This document shows positions 34,016 through 42,918 of a DNA stretch of 64,000 bases, piece by piece. The translations under genes were made by a program, and so were the position numbers. The notes under the pieces were generated by a model. The model made no database searches, was not told the origin of the DNA, and saw nothing but the letters and a program-made list of their open reading frames with translations. Each line of letters opens with the position of its first letter. Position 1 is the first letter of the stretch. Location of the stretch: NCBI GenBank assembly GCA_046292345.1, contig JBKBRC010000012.1, forward strand, positions 1 through 64,000. Direction: 5' to 3'. The DNA is from JBKBRC01 sp046292345. GTDB taxonomy: Bacteria; Bacteroidota; Rhodothermia; Rhodothermales; Rubricoccaceae.

Positions 34016-35283
34016 GCCGGCTCGAGGCGGTAGACGCCGCCGTCCTCCTCGTCCGTCACGAGGTAGAGGAGGCCGTCCGGTCCCTGGCGCACGTCGCGGA
34101 TGCGGCCGATCTGGTCGTCTACGAGCGTTTCCTCGCTCACGACGCGCCGCCCGTCGAGCGTGAGGCGGCGGAGCTGCTTCTGCACGAGCGAGCCTACGAA
34201 GAGGTTGCCCTGCCAGCCCGGGAAGGCGCTGCCTGAGTAGAGCGCCAGGCCGGAGGGCGCGATGGCGCGCTCCCAGACGTACACCGGGGCCTCCACGCCG
34301 GGCGCCTCGCGCCCGACGCCGATCTTCTCGCGCGTCGAGTACTCGGTGCCGAAGCTCACCTGCGGCCAGCCGTAGTTGCGCCCGGCCTCGTAGATGAAGA
34401 GCACGTCGCCGCCGTAGGCGCCGTGCTCGTGCGCCCAGATGGCGCCGTCCGGGGCAACGATCATGCCCTGGCTGTTGCGATGGCCAAAGGAGAAGATCTC
34501 GGGGCGGAGGTTGCCCGGCGCCATGCCCACGAAGGGGTTGCCGGGATAGACGCCGCCGTCCTCGCGCAGGCGGATCACCGAGCCGGCAGGATCGGTCAGA
34601 TCCTGCGAGGGCCAGCGCAGGCCGCGGTCGCCGATCGTGAAGAGCACCGTGCCGTCGCCAGGGAAGGCGATGCGCCCGCCGTAGTGCCGCCCGGGGTTGT
34701 GGCGCGGCATCTGCGCGTAGAGCGTCTCGAGATCCACGAGGCGCGTGCCGTCGGCAGAGAGGCGAGCGCGGGCGAGCGCGGTGCCGGTGCCGCGCCGGGC
34801 GTCGCTGGTGACCGAGTCGTTGTCGCCCGGGCTGGAGTACGTGAAGTAGATCCAGCCGTTGGCGGCATAGTCTGGGTGGAGGACCACGTCGAGCAGCCCG
34901 CCCTGGTTCTGAGCGTGGATGGGCGGGAGCCCCTCGAGCGCGGTGCGCCGCCCGTCAGGCATGATCAGGTTGAGGCGGCCCGGGCGCTCCGAGACGAGCA
35001 GGCGCCCGTCGGGTAGAAACGCGATCGCCCACGGTCGCTCGAGGCCCTCGGCGACCTGCACGATGCGGTACGTGGCCGCCTCGCTCACGACGCGCTCGGC
35101 GATGACGCGCCCCGGGGACGAGCTCTCCCTCAGAGAGCTCTCTAAGGAAGAGCTCTCTGAGGGAGAGCCTTTCGAGACTGCGTGAGGCGGGTCGGCAGGC
35201 GACGCGAGAGCCTGCCCGGGCGCGAGCAGCAGGCCGGCTGCGAGCACGAGGAGCGTGAGCACGAGGGAGCTGAGAAGACGCAT
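34009..35283 (-). CDS. Periplasmic PQQ-type sugar dehydrogenase (YliI-like)
   Basis: A 424-residue exported propeller protein. The signal peptide ends around QALAS. A low-complexity Ser/Glu/Leu linker (SPSESSSLESSLRESSS, about 40-56) is encoded by a perfect inverted repeat. The propeller body matches soluble aldose sugar dehydrogenases: RPWAIAFLPDGRLLVSERPG, HAQNQGGLLDVVLHPDYAANG, HNPGRHYGGRIAF, FSFGHRNSQGM, HEHGAYGGDVLFI and GRNYGWP. It has no type IX sorting domain, unlike the paralogue at 12715, so it is probably periplasmic. It is divergent from acs across 178 bp. A 16-17-bp repeat encloses its stop codon. Confidence 0.88.
   Translation of the reverse strand: MRLLSSLVLTLLVLAAGLLLAPGQALASPADPPHAVSKGSPSESSSLESSLRESSSPGRVIAERVVSEAATYRIVQVAEGLERPWAIAFLPDGRLLVSERPGRLNLIMPDGRRTALEGLPPIHAQNQGGLLDVVLHPDYAANGWIYFTYSSPGDNDSVTSDARRGTGTALARARLSADGTRLVDLETLYAQMPRHNPGRHYGGRIAFPGDGTVLFTIGDRGLRWPSQDLTDPAGSVIRLREDGGVYPGNPFVGMAPGNLRPEIFSFGHRNSQGMIVAPDGAIWAHEHGAYGGDVLFIYEAGRNYGWPQVSFGTEYSTREKIGVGREAPGVEAPVYVWERAIAPSGLALYSGSAFPGWQGNLFVGSLVQKQLRRLTLDGRRVVSEETLVDDQIGRIRDVRQGPDGLLYLVTDEEDGGVYRLEPAS
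35122..35168. repeat. Perfect 19-bp inverted repeat inside a coding region
   Basis: The arm GCTCTCCCTCAGAGAGCTC (35122-35140) and its exact reverse complement (35150-35168) are separated by TCTAAGGAA. It is less GC-rich than its surroundings and encodes the Ser/Glu linker of the sugar dehydrogenase. It looks like a small inserted palindromic element. Confidence 0.9.
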
Positions 35284-35356
35284 GGCCAGAGAGAGACGTG
35301 AGGAAAGTGCACAGAGGGGAGCTCTGCCAGGTTCCGTGCTTTCGGAATCGGCTTAT

Positions 35357-35371
35357 TTCGCTGGTAGCGAA
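35357..35371. promoter_or_regulatory. TTCGC-N5-GCGAA site upstream of acs
   Basis: TTCGCTGGTAGCGAA is a perfect 6-bp inverted repeat (TTCGCT/AGCGAA). It has the same half-sites and spacing as the site in front of the RamB/ScfR-type regulator gene (48363-48377). It is followed by ATTTTCGAAAA (35371-35381), a word also shared with that second region. It lies about 35 bp upstream of the putative acs promoter, a possible activator site. Confidence 0.45.
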
Positions 35372-35405
35372 TTTTCGAAAAAACGCAGGCCGTTTTAAGA
35401 TTCGG

Positions 35406-35435
35406 TTGGTTGTGTGTGCTCTTTCGAAGTAGAAT
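35406..35435 (+). promoter_or_regulatory. Candidate acs promoter
   Basis: TTGGTT (35406-35411), 18 bp, then TAGAAT (35430-35435), a sigma70-like pair ending 26 bp before the acs ATG in an unusually AT-rich stretch. Confidence 0.45.
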
Positions 35436-35461
35436 CACGGAGCCGCGTCTTACCTGTTGCT

Positions 35462-37408
<1,947 letters not shown>

Positions 37409-37418
37409 GTGCAGGCGG

Positions 37419-37460
37419 GGGCCCGCCGGCAAGGGCCCGCCGGCAAGGGCCCGCCGGCCC
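37419..37460 (+). repeat. 14-bp tandem repeat after acs
   Basis: Three copies of GGGCCCGCCGGCAA, the last one partial, beginning 11 bp after the acs stop codon. Confidence 0.92.
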
Positions 37461-37540
37461 GCCCCCGGATGCGGGCGACGTCTGGAAGCCCGCGTCGCCT
37501 CCGAGCGGGTCCCGGCACGGCCGGGTCCGGAGAGCACACG

Positions 37541-37583
37541 GACGCGGGACAGGGCCGAGGACGCGAGACAGGGCCGAGGACGC
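37541..37583 (+). repeat. 19-bp tandem repeat upstream of the barrel gene
   Basis: Two copies of GACGCGAGACAGGGCCGAG (one base differs) and a partial third, ending about 40 bp before the ATG of the next gene. Confidence 0.92.
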
Positions 37584-37622
37584 ATAGCAAAACCACACGA
37601 TCATTCACTTCTACGCTGCTGC

Positions 37623-38843
37623 ATGAAACCTTACCCGAGCGGGGCACCGCACAGATCGCATGGGCTCCGGGGCGTTCTTCTGGCGCTCCTGCTGCTCGCC
37701 CCCACCGCGCGCGCGCAGGACGGCGGCCCGCGCGCCACGTTCTACGGCTTCGTCAAGGCTGAGTCCATCTACGACACCCGGCAGGTCGGGCAGGTGCGCG
37801 AGGGGCAGTTCCTCCTGTTTCCCCTCCCGGACAGCCCCGAGACGCGCCGCGACAACTTTCTGCTGACCACGATCCAGACCCGCGTGGGCGTGCGCGGGAC
37901 GGGCACGCGCGCGCTCGGCGCTGACGTCACCGGCGTCGTCGAGGGCGACTTCTTCGGCGGGCCGCTCGACGCCAACATCTCCCTGCTCATCCTCCGCCTC
38001 GCCTACGTTCGCCTCGACTGGCCGACGCACACGGCCCTGCTCGGGCAGGACTGGAGCCCGCTCTTCGCGCCCGTTCTCCCGGGGACGATCTCGTTCAACA
38101 CGGGCGCGCCGTTCCAGCCGTTCGCGCGGCAGCCGCAGGCGAAGCTCACGCTCCGCCCCGGGGCGAACGTGCAGGTCGAGGGGGTGCTCGCGGGGCAGCG
38201 CGACGCCTTCGCCGAGATCGGCGGCCCGCGCCTGCAGCAGCAGTCGGGCCGGCCGATGGCACACCTGCACGTCCGCTACGCCGATGCCGGCGTGACGGCC
38301 GGCGGCGGCGCCTACTACAAGACGATCCGCCCCACGCTCGCGAGCGAGACGTTCACGGCCGGCGCCGTGCAGGCGTACCTCCGCCTGGCCGCGCCCGGGC
38401 GCTACACCGTCGCGGCGAAGGCAACCTACGGCGCCGACCTCACAGACCACCTCATGAGCGGCGGGTTCGTCCCCGACGGCGCCGACGGCTTCGCCCCGCT
38501 CGACGTGCTCGCCGGCTGGGTCGATCTCGACGTGCCCGCGGCGCCGGGCGTCGCCGTCGGGCTCTTCGGCGGCTATCTCCGCAACGAGGGCGCCGCCGAC
38601 GCCGTCGCCCTCCGCGAGGGCGGGCCGAGCGGCCTCCGCGCCGCCAACCTCGTCGATCAGCTCCGCCTCGCCCCGCGCGTGAGCTACACCTCGGGCCGCG
38701 TCCGGCTCGCGGCCGAGCTCGAGGCCACGAGCGCGCTCTACGGCACGGGCGGCTTCGACGCGAACTACGCGCCCGTCCGCGCTGACGGCGACGAGCGCGT
38801 GACAAACGTGCGCGCGCTCCTGGCGGCCTTCTACACCTTCTGA
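37623..38843 (+). CDS. Outer membrane beta-barrel (porin-like) protein
   Basis: A 406-residue exported protein. The ATG at 37623 gives a signal peptide ending ARAQ. The mature part alternates short amphipathic strands from start to finish: ATFYGFVKAESIYDTRQVG, NFLLTTIQTRVGVRGTG, LRLAYVRLDWPTHTALLGQD. It ends in an aromatic strand (VRALLAAFYTF) with terminal Phe, as expected for an outer-membrane barrel. It resembles DcaP-like porins of Bacteroidota in strand content and the 'GQDWSPLFAPVLP' motif. Placed between acs and an acetate-type symporter, it is inferred to admit small carboxylates. Family assignment is moderate. Confidence 0.75.
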   Translation: MKPYPSGAPHRSHGLRGVLLALLLLAPTARAQDGGPRATFYGFVKAESIYDTRQVGQVREGQFLLFPLPDSPETRRDNFLLTTIQTRVGVRGTGTRALGADVTGVVEGDFFGGPLDANISLLILRLAYVRLDWPTHTALLGQDWSPLFAPVLPGTISFNTGAPFQPFARQPQAKLTLRPGANVQVEGVLAGQRDAFAEIGGPRLQQQSGRPMAHLHVRYADAGVTAGGGAYYKTIRPTLASETFTAGAVQAYLRLAAPGRYTVAAKATYGADLTDHLMSGGFVPDGADGFAPLDVLAGWVDLDVPAAPGVAVGLFGGYLRNEGAADAVALREGGPSGLRAANLVDQLRLAPRVSYTSGRVRLAAELEATSALYGTGGFDANYAPVRADGDERVTNVRALLAAFYTF

Positions 38844-38909
38844 TTCCGATGCCTCTCCCTCCTCCCGACGCGGGTCCTGCTTTACCCTAACCAGCCTTCT
38901 GCTTTTGCC

Positions 38910-39221
38910 ATGAGTTCTACCCCCGCTCCGAACAAACCCCTCATGACGCGCGAGGCCTACTGGCGCCGGCAGGTCCAGCGCATCGCGATCCTGCTCTCGG
39001 TCTGGGCAATCGCCGGCTTCGTGATGCCCATCTTCCTTGCCGAGCCGCTCAACACGATCAGCTTCGGCGGCATCCCGTTCGGCTTCTGGATGGCGCAGCA
39101 GGGGAGCATCTTCGTCTTCATCGCGATCATCCTGATCTACGCCTACTTCAGCGACAAAGCTGACCTCGAGGCCGGGCTGAACGAGACCGAAGGCACCACG
39201 GTCGGCGCGACCGATCACTGA
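38910..39221 (+). CDS. DUF4212 sodium/substrate symporter small subunit
   Basis: A 103-residue protein with two transmembrane helices (about 27-47 and 66-88), each followed by short charged loops. The segments YWRRQVQRIAILLSVWAIAG and FWMAQQGSIFVFIAIILIY match the DUF4212 family, whose genes almost always lie just before an SSS-family symporter, as here (30 bp). It is thought to act as an accessory subunit of that transporter. The start is an ATG; the upstream gap from the barrel gene is 66 bp, so one operon is likely. Confidence 0.93.
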   Translation: MSSTPAPNKPLMTREAYWRRQVQRIAILLSVWAIAGFVMPIFLAEPLNTISFGGIPFGFWMAQQGSIFVFIAIILIYAYFSDKADLEAGLNETEGTTVGATDH

Positions 39222-39251
39222 CCTAATCACCCAAAAAAAAAACTCCCCACC

Positions 39252-40949
39252 ATGGGCATTCAAGAGTGGACCTGGGTGACCGTCGGACTGACGTTCGCCG
39301 CCTACCTCTACATCGGCTACCGGAGCCGCGTCGCTTCCACGCGCGGGTTCTACGTGGCCGGGCAGGGCGTCCCTACCGTCGCCAACGGCGCCGCCACGGC
39401 CGCTGACTGGATGAGTGCCGCCTCGTTCATCTCGATGGCCGGCCTCATCTCCTTCCTCGGCTTCGACGGCAGCGTCTACCTGATGGGGTGGACGGGCGGG
39501 TATGTCCTGCTCACGCTGCTGCTGGCGCCGTTTCTGCGCAAGTTCGGCAAGTACACCGTTCCCGACTTTGTCGCCGAGCGCTACTACTCCAAGACGGCGC
39601 GGCTGGTGGCCGCCGTCGCGGCCATCTTCATTTCCATCACGTACGTTGCCGGGCAGATGCGCGGGGTGGGCGTGGCGTTCAGCCGCTTCCTTGAGCTCGA
39701 CATCGTGATGGGCGTGGTGATCGGCATGGCCATCGTCGCGTTTTTCGCCGTGCTCGGCGGGATGAAGGGTATCACCTACACGCAGGTGGCGCAGTACTGC
39801 GTGCTCATCTTCGCCTATACCATCCCCGCCATCGCCATCGCGCTCACGCTGACGGGCAACCCCATCCCGCAGGGCGCTATCGGCGAAGTGCTTCCGCGCC
39901 TAGACCAGATCCAGGCGGATCTCGGGCTCGACCCGTACTCAAGCCCGTTCACGAACCTTTCCATGCTCAACGTCTTCGCCATCACGCTGTGCCTGATGGT
40001 GGGCACGGCCGGGCTGCCGCACGTGATCGTCCGGTTCTACACGGTCAAAAGCGTAAGCGCGGCGCGGTGGAGTGGTTTCTGGGCTATCCTCTTCATCGGC
40101 ATCCTCTATACGACGGCGCCGGCCGTGGGGATGTTCGCGAAGTACTACATCCTCGAGCAGTTCACGACCGGGACCCTGCTCGCCGAGCCGTGGGTGGCGA
40201 ACTGGGGGCGCACCGGGCTCATCGACGTCGACGCCATCGCCGCCGGCGTGACCGCGCAGCAGCTGCTCACGCCCGGCATCATCGACCGCGACATCATCGT
40301 ACTGGCAACGCCCGAGATCGCCGGACTCGGCGCGTTCATCGTCGCGCTGGTGGCCGCCGGTGGGCTCGCCGCCGCGCTCTCGACGGCCTCCGGGCTTCTG
40401 CTCGTCATCTCGTCCTCGCTCGCGCACGACATCTACGGCGAGATGATCAACCCTGCCGCCTCGGACAAGACGCGGCTGGCCGTCGGGCGCGCGATGATCT
40501 TCCTCGGCGTCATCTTCGCCGGGCTCCTGGGGATCTACCCGCCGGGCTTCGTGGCCGAGGTCGTGGCCTTCGCGTTCGGGCTTGCGGCGGCCTCGTTCTT
40601 CCCCGTCATCGTGCTCGGGATCTTCTGGAAGCGCGCAACCAAGGAGGGCGCCATCGCAGGGATGGCCGTCGGCCTCGCGTTCACGCTCGTGATGATCGTG
40701 CTCATGCGCGCCCACATCGTCGCGCCGACGGTGTTTGCCGAGCCGCTGCTCGAGTCGTTCCTCGGCATTCAGGCGCAGGGCATCGGCATGATCGGGATGC
40801 TGCTCAACTTCGCGCTCACGATCGGGGTCAGCCTGGCTACGAAGCCGCCGCCGCCGCACGTGCAGGACCTCGTGGAGCAGGTGCGCTACCCGCGCATGAT
40901 CTCCGAAGCCGAGCTCCGCGCGACGCCCGCGTCGGTTCCCGCCCGCTGA
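39252..40949 (+). CDS. Sodium:solute symporter (ActP/VC_2705 type)
   Basis: A 565-residue permease with about 13 transmembrane helices. Features are GFYVAGQGVPTVANGAATAADWMS near the N-terminus, the core SAASFISMAGLISFLGFDG, YTVPDFVAERYYSKTARLVA, GTAGLPHVIVRFYTVKSV and the sodium-site region AAALSTASGLLLVISSSLAHD. It belongs to the SSS subgroup paired with DUF4212 and related to acetate permease ActP. The start codon follows a run of 10 A (39233-39242), the sort of A-rich leader favoured for translation in Bacteroidota. With Acs and the glyoxylate genes nearby, acetate or another short-chain acid is the likely substrate. Confidence 0.93.
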   Translation: MGIQEWTWVTVGLTFAAYLYIGYRSRVASTRGFYVAGQGVPTVANGAATAADWMSAASFISMAGLISFLGFDGSVYLMGWTGGYVLLTLLLAPFLRKFGKYTVPDFVAERYYSKTARLVAAVAAIFISITYVAGQMRGVGVAFSRFLELDIVMGVVIGMAIVAFFAVLGGMKGITYTQVAQYCVLIFAYTIPAIAIALTLTGNPIPQGAIGEVLPRLDQIQADLGLDPYSSPFTNLSMLNVFAITLCLMVGTAGLPHVIVRFYTVKSVSAARWSGFWAILFIGILYTTAPAVGMFAKYYILEQFTTGTLLAEPWVANWGRTGLIDVDAIAAGVTAQQLLTPGIIDRDIIVLATPEIAGLGAFIVALVAAGGLAAALSTASGLLLVISSSLAHDIYGEMINPAASDKTRLAVGRAMIFLGVIFAGLLGIYPPGFVAEVVAFAFGLAAASFFPVIVLGIFWKRATKEGAIAGMAVGLAFTLVMIVLMRAHIVAPTVFAEPLLESFLGIQAQGIGMIGMLLNFALTIGVSLATKPPPPHVQDLVEQVRYPRMISEAELRATPASVPAR

Positions 40950-40953
40950 GCCG

Positions 40954-42054
40954 GTGTCTGCTGCCCGCGCCCGGGGCGGGTGCGCCCGCCACGCGCTCGT
41001 CCTCGGCGCCCTCTGCCTCCTCGCGCTCGGCCTCGTCGTCGGGCGGTACCACGACGTGTTCGGGCTCGCGTACCGGAACACCGGGGCCATGGGGGAGGGC
41101 GCCGAGGAAGCCCGTGCGCTCCGCACCCCCGAGGACCTGCTCGCCTGGATGGCGCGCCACCCCGAGCGCGCCTCGCTCGTCGTGCTCGACCTCGGCGAGC
41201 CTGCGCGCGACCTCCGCTTCAGGGCCGACGCCGAACGGGCGGTCGTAGGATTGCCCATGCTGTGGACGCTCGCCGAGGCGGCACGCCGGGGCGCGACGAC
41301 GCCTCCGGGCACGGACACGCTGGCGGCCCTCGCCCTCCCGGTCCGCCGGGAGCGCGCGCCCGGGGCCGCGCCCCCGCCCCCCGCGTCGGGCGACACGCGG
41401 CGTGCCCTCGTCAGGGCGCGCGACGAAGTCGCTGATGCGCTGCTGCTGCGTTTTGGCGCGGAGACCGTCGCGGCGCTCCCAGCCGCCCTCGGCCTCCGCG
41501 CCGAGGGGCCGCTCCCGATGGCGGGGCTGTTCATGACATGGGATGCCGCCGCCGAGCCGGAGAGCCGTGAGGCCGTACGGGCGGCGGCCGTAGCCCACGC
41601 GGCGCGGCTCGTGGCCGACCCGGCCGCGCGCGCGGCCGTGCACAGCCGCTTCCGCGCCGAAGGCCTCCGCCTCGACCTGCCTGCCCAGCGCGCGCGCGCG
41701 GCCGCCACGCTCCCCCGGGGTACGGCAGAGGCCTACGCGCACCTGCTCGCGCGAGCCCTCACAGACAGCCTGTTCTCGCCCGCGGCGTCGGCGGCGTTCC
41801 GTGGGGCGCTCGAGCGGAAGCTGCCCGACGGCGGGCACGCTGCCGCGGTGAGCCGGGCCTTTCCCGGGCACCTCGCCTTCGCGGGGTACGTTCGCCTGGA
41901 AGGCGCAGCGCCCCGCGTAGCCGTGCTCGTACTCGAAGACGTGCCGATGGCCGTCTTCTACCACCTCTCCCGCACGGGGCTCGATGCCGGCCTTGCCCTG
42001 CAACTTCTGACAGAGGCAGACTACCTCGAGGCTGTCCGCGGACGTCTGCCGTAA
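40954..42054 (+). CDS. Serine-hydrolase-like protein without catalytic motif
   Basis: A 366-residue protein whose GTG start lies 4 bp after the symporter stop codon. It has an N-terminal transmembrane/signal segment (about 13-28). The fold-defining segments HPERASLVVLDLGEPARDLR, LPMLWTLAEAARRG and FPGHLAFAGYVRLEG look like class A beta-lactamase-related serine hydrolases. However, the SxxK nucleophile motif, expected at about residue 100, reads GLPM, and the GGS/KTG-like motif near the C-terminus is also lost. If the family call is right it is a pseudoenzyme. Its tight linkage to the symporter suggests an accessory envelope role; this is inference. Confidence 0.6.
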   Translation: MSAARARGGCARHALVLGALCLLALGLVVGRYHDVFGLAYRNTGAMGEGAEEARALRTPEDLLAWMARHPERASLVVLDLGEPARDLRFRADAERAVVGLPMLWTLAEAARRGATTPPGTDTLAALALPVRRERAPGAAPPPPASGDTRRALVRARDEVADALLLRFGAETVAALPAALGLRAEGPLPMAGLFMTWDAAAEPESREAVRAAAVAHAARLVADPAARAAVHSRFRAEGLRLDLPAQRARAAATLPRGTAEAYAHLLARALTDSLFSPAASAAFRGALERKLPDGGHAAAVSRAFPGHLAFAGYVRLEGAAPRVAVLVLEDVPMAVFYHLSRTGLDAGLALQLLTEADYLEAVRGRLP

Positions 42055-42083
42055 AGCTTGCTCTCGGCGCGGTTGCGAACGCT

Positions 42084-42123
42084 GCAGCGGCGCCGCAGCG
42101 GCGCCGCAGCGGCGCCGCAGCAG
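42084..42123 (+). repeat. 11-bp tandem repeat x3
   Basis: Three exact copies of GCAGCGGCGCC and a partial copy, starting 30 bp after the preceding stop codon. Confidence 0.9.
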
Positions 42124-42274
42124 GGGCCCGGTCCTGCCAGCGGTTCAGAAACATAGCAGGTCAGAAACATTGGGTGAAGTGCGAACCCGGACGCACGTGC
42201 GTCGTTGATGCCCGGCGCCGTCCCTCTCTGTGGACGGTACCGTCCTCCATACTATCCACCTCCCTCACCCTGCA

Positions 42275-42796
42275 ATGACGCGCTCTCTTCTTGCTCTCGC
42301 GCTCGTGGCCTCGCTTGGCCTGACCGCCTGCCAGTCCGATACCGTCCAGGTTGACTCCACCGGCACGGTCGTCGACACGACGGTCGCCAACAACCAGGTC
42401 GTCGAGACGGGCGATCCGTCGGACATGTCGATGGACAACGAGCCCGCAGACAACACCGTCACTCCCGAAGGCACCGCCAGCACGATCGACGGCGGCCTGA
42501 CGGCCATCACCGTCGACGCGGCCGTGCGCAACATCAACGGCTGGCTCAACCGCCTCGACGGCGCTGACTTCCCGCAGGCCTCGGACATCCGCTCGGGCCT
42601 CCGCGACCTCCGCGGCGAGCTCCAGAACGACGTGATCGACGGCGCCCGCGTGGCGAGCCTCCTCGCCGACCTTGGCCGCTGGACGTCGGAGGCGGCGGCC
42701 TCGGCGGCTCCGGACGCTCAGTCGGGCCTGCAGAGCCTCGGCACTTCGCTCTCGAACGCGGCCAACAGCCTCCGCGGCACGCAGCCGGCCATGTAA
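42275..42796 (+). CDS. Lipoprotein, acidic and helical
   Basis: A 173-residue lipoprotein. The ATG at 42275 begins a signal peptide with lipobox LTAC (Cys18). An acidic, Asp/Thr/Val-rich unstructured segment (about 20-85) is followed by a helical domain: VRNINGWLNRLDGADFP, SDIRSGLRDLRGELQN, GARVASLLADLGRWTSEAAA and LQSLGTSLSNAANSLRG. TACTAT at 42250-42255 could be a -10 box. It has a lower GC content than its neighbours. Function unknown. A strong hairpin separates it from the convergent pat gene. Confidence 0.75.
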   Translation: MTRSLLALALVASLGLTACQSDTVQVDSTGTVVDTTVANNQVVETGDPSDMSMDNEPADNTVTPEGTASTIDGGLTAITVDAAVRNINGWLNRLDGADFPQASDIRSGLRDLRGELQNDVIDGARVASLLADLGRWTSEAAASAAPDAQSGLQSLGTSLSNAANSLRGTQPAM

Positions 42797-42837
42797 GCGC
42801 GCCGGCCAGGTCTGCCTGCGCCTGACGCGCCCGGCTC

Positions 42838-42870
42838 AGCGGGCGGCTCTCTTCGCGAGGGCCGCCCGCT
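42838..42870. terminator. Bidirectional terminator hairpin
   Basis: AGCGGGCGGC (42838-42847) and GCCGCCCGCT (42861-42870) pair perfectly. The stem extends through TCTC/GAGG-type pairs to a TTCGC loop, giving about 14 bp. TCGTTT follows. It lies between convergent genes. Confidence 0.65.
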
Positions 42871-42918
42871 TCGTTTGCGTGGTTCGTCCGGCCGCGTGAG
42901 CCGGGGGCGGGCAAGCCT

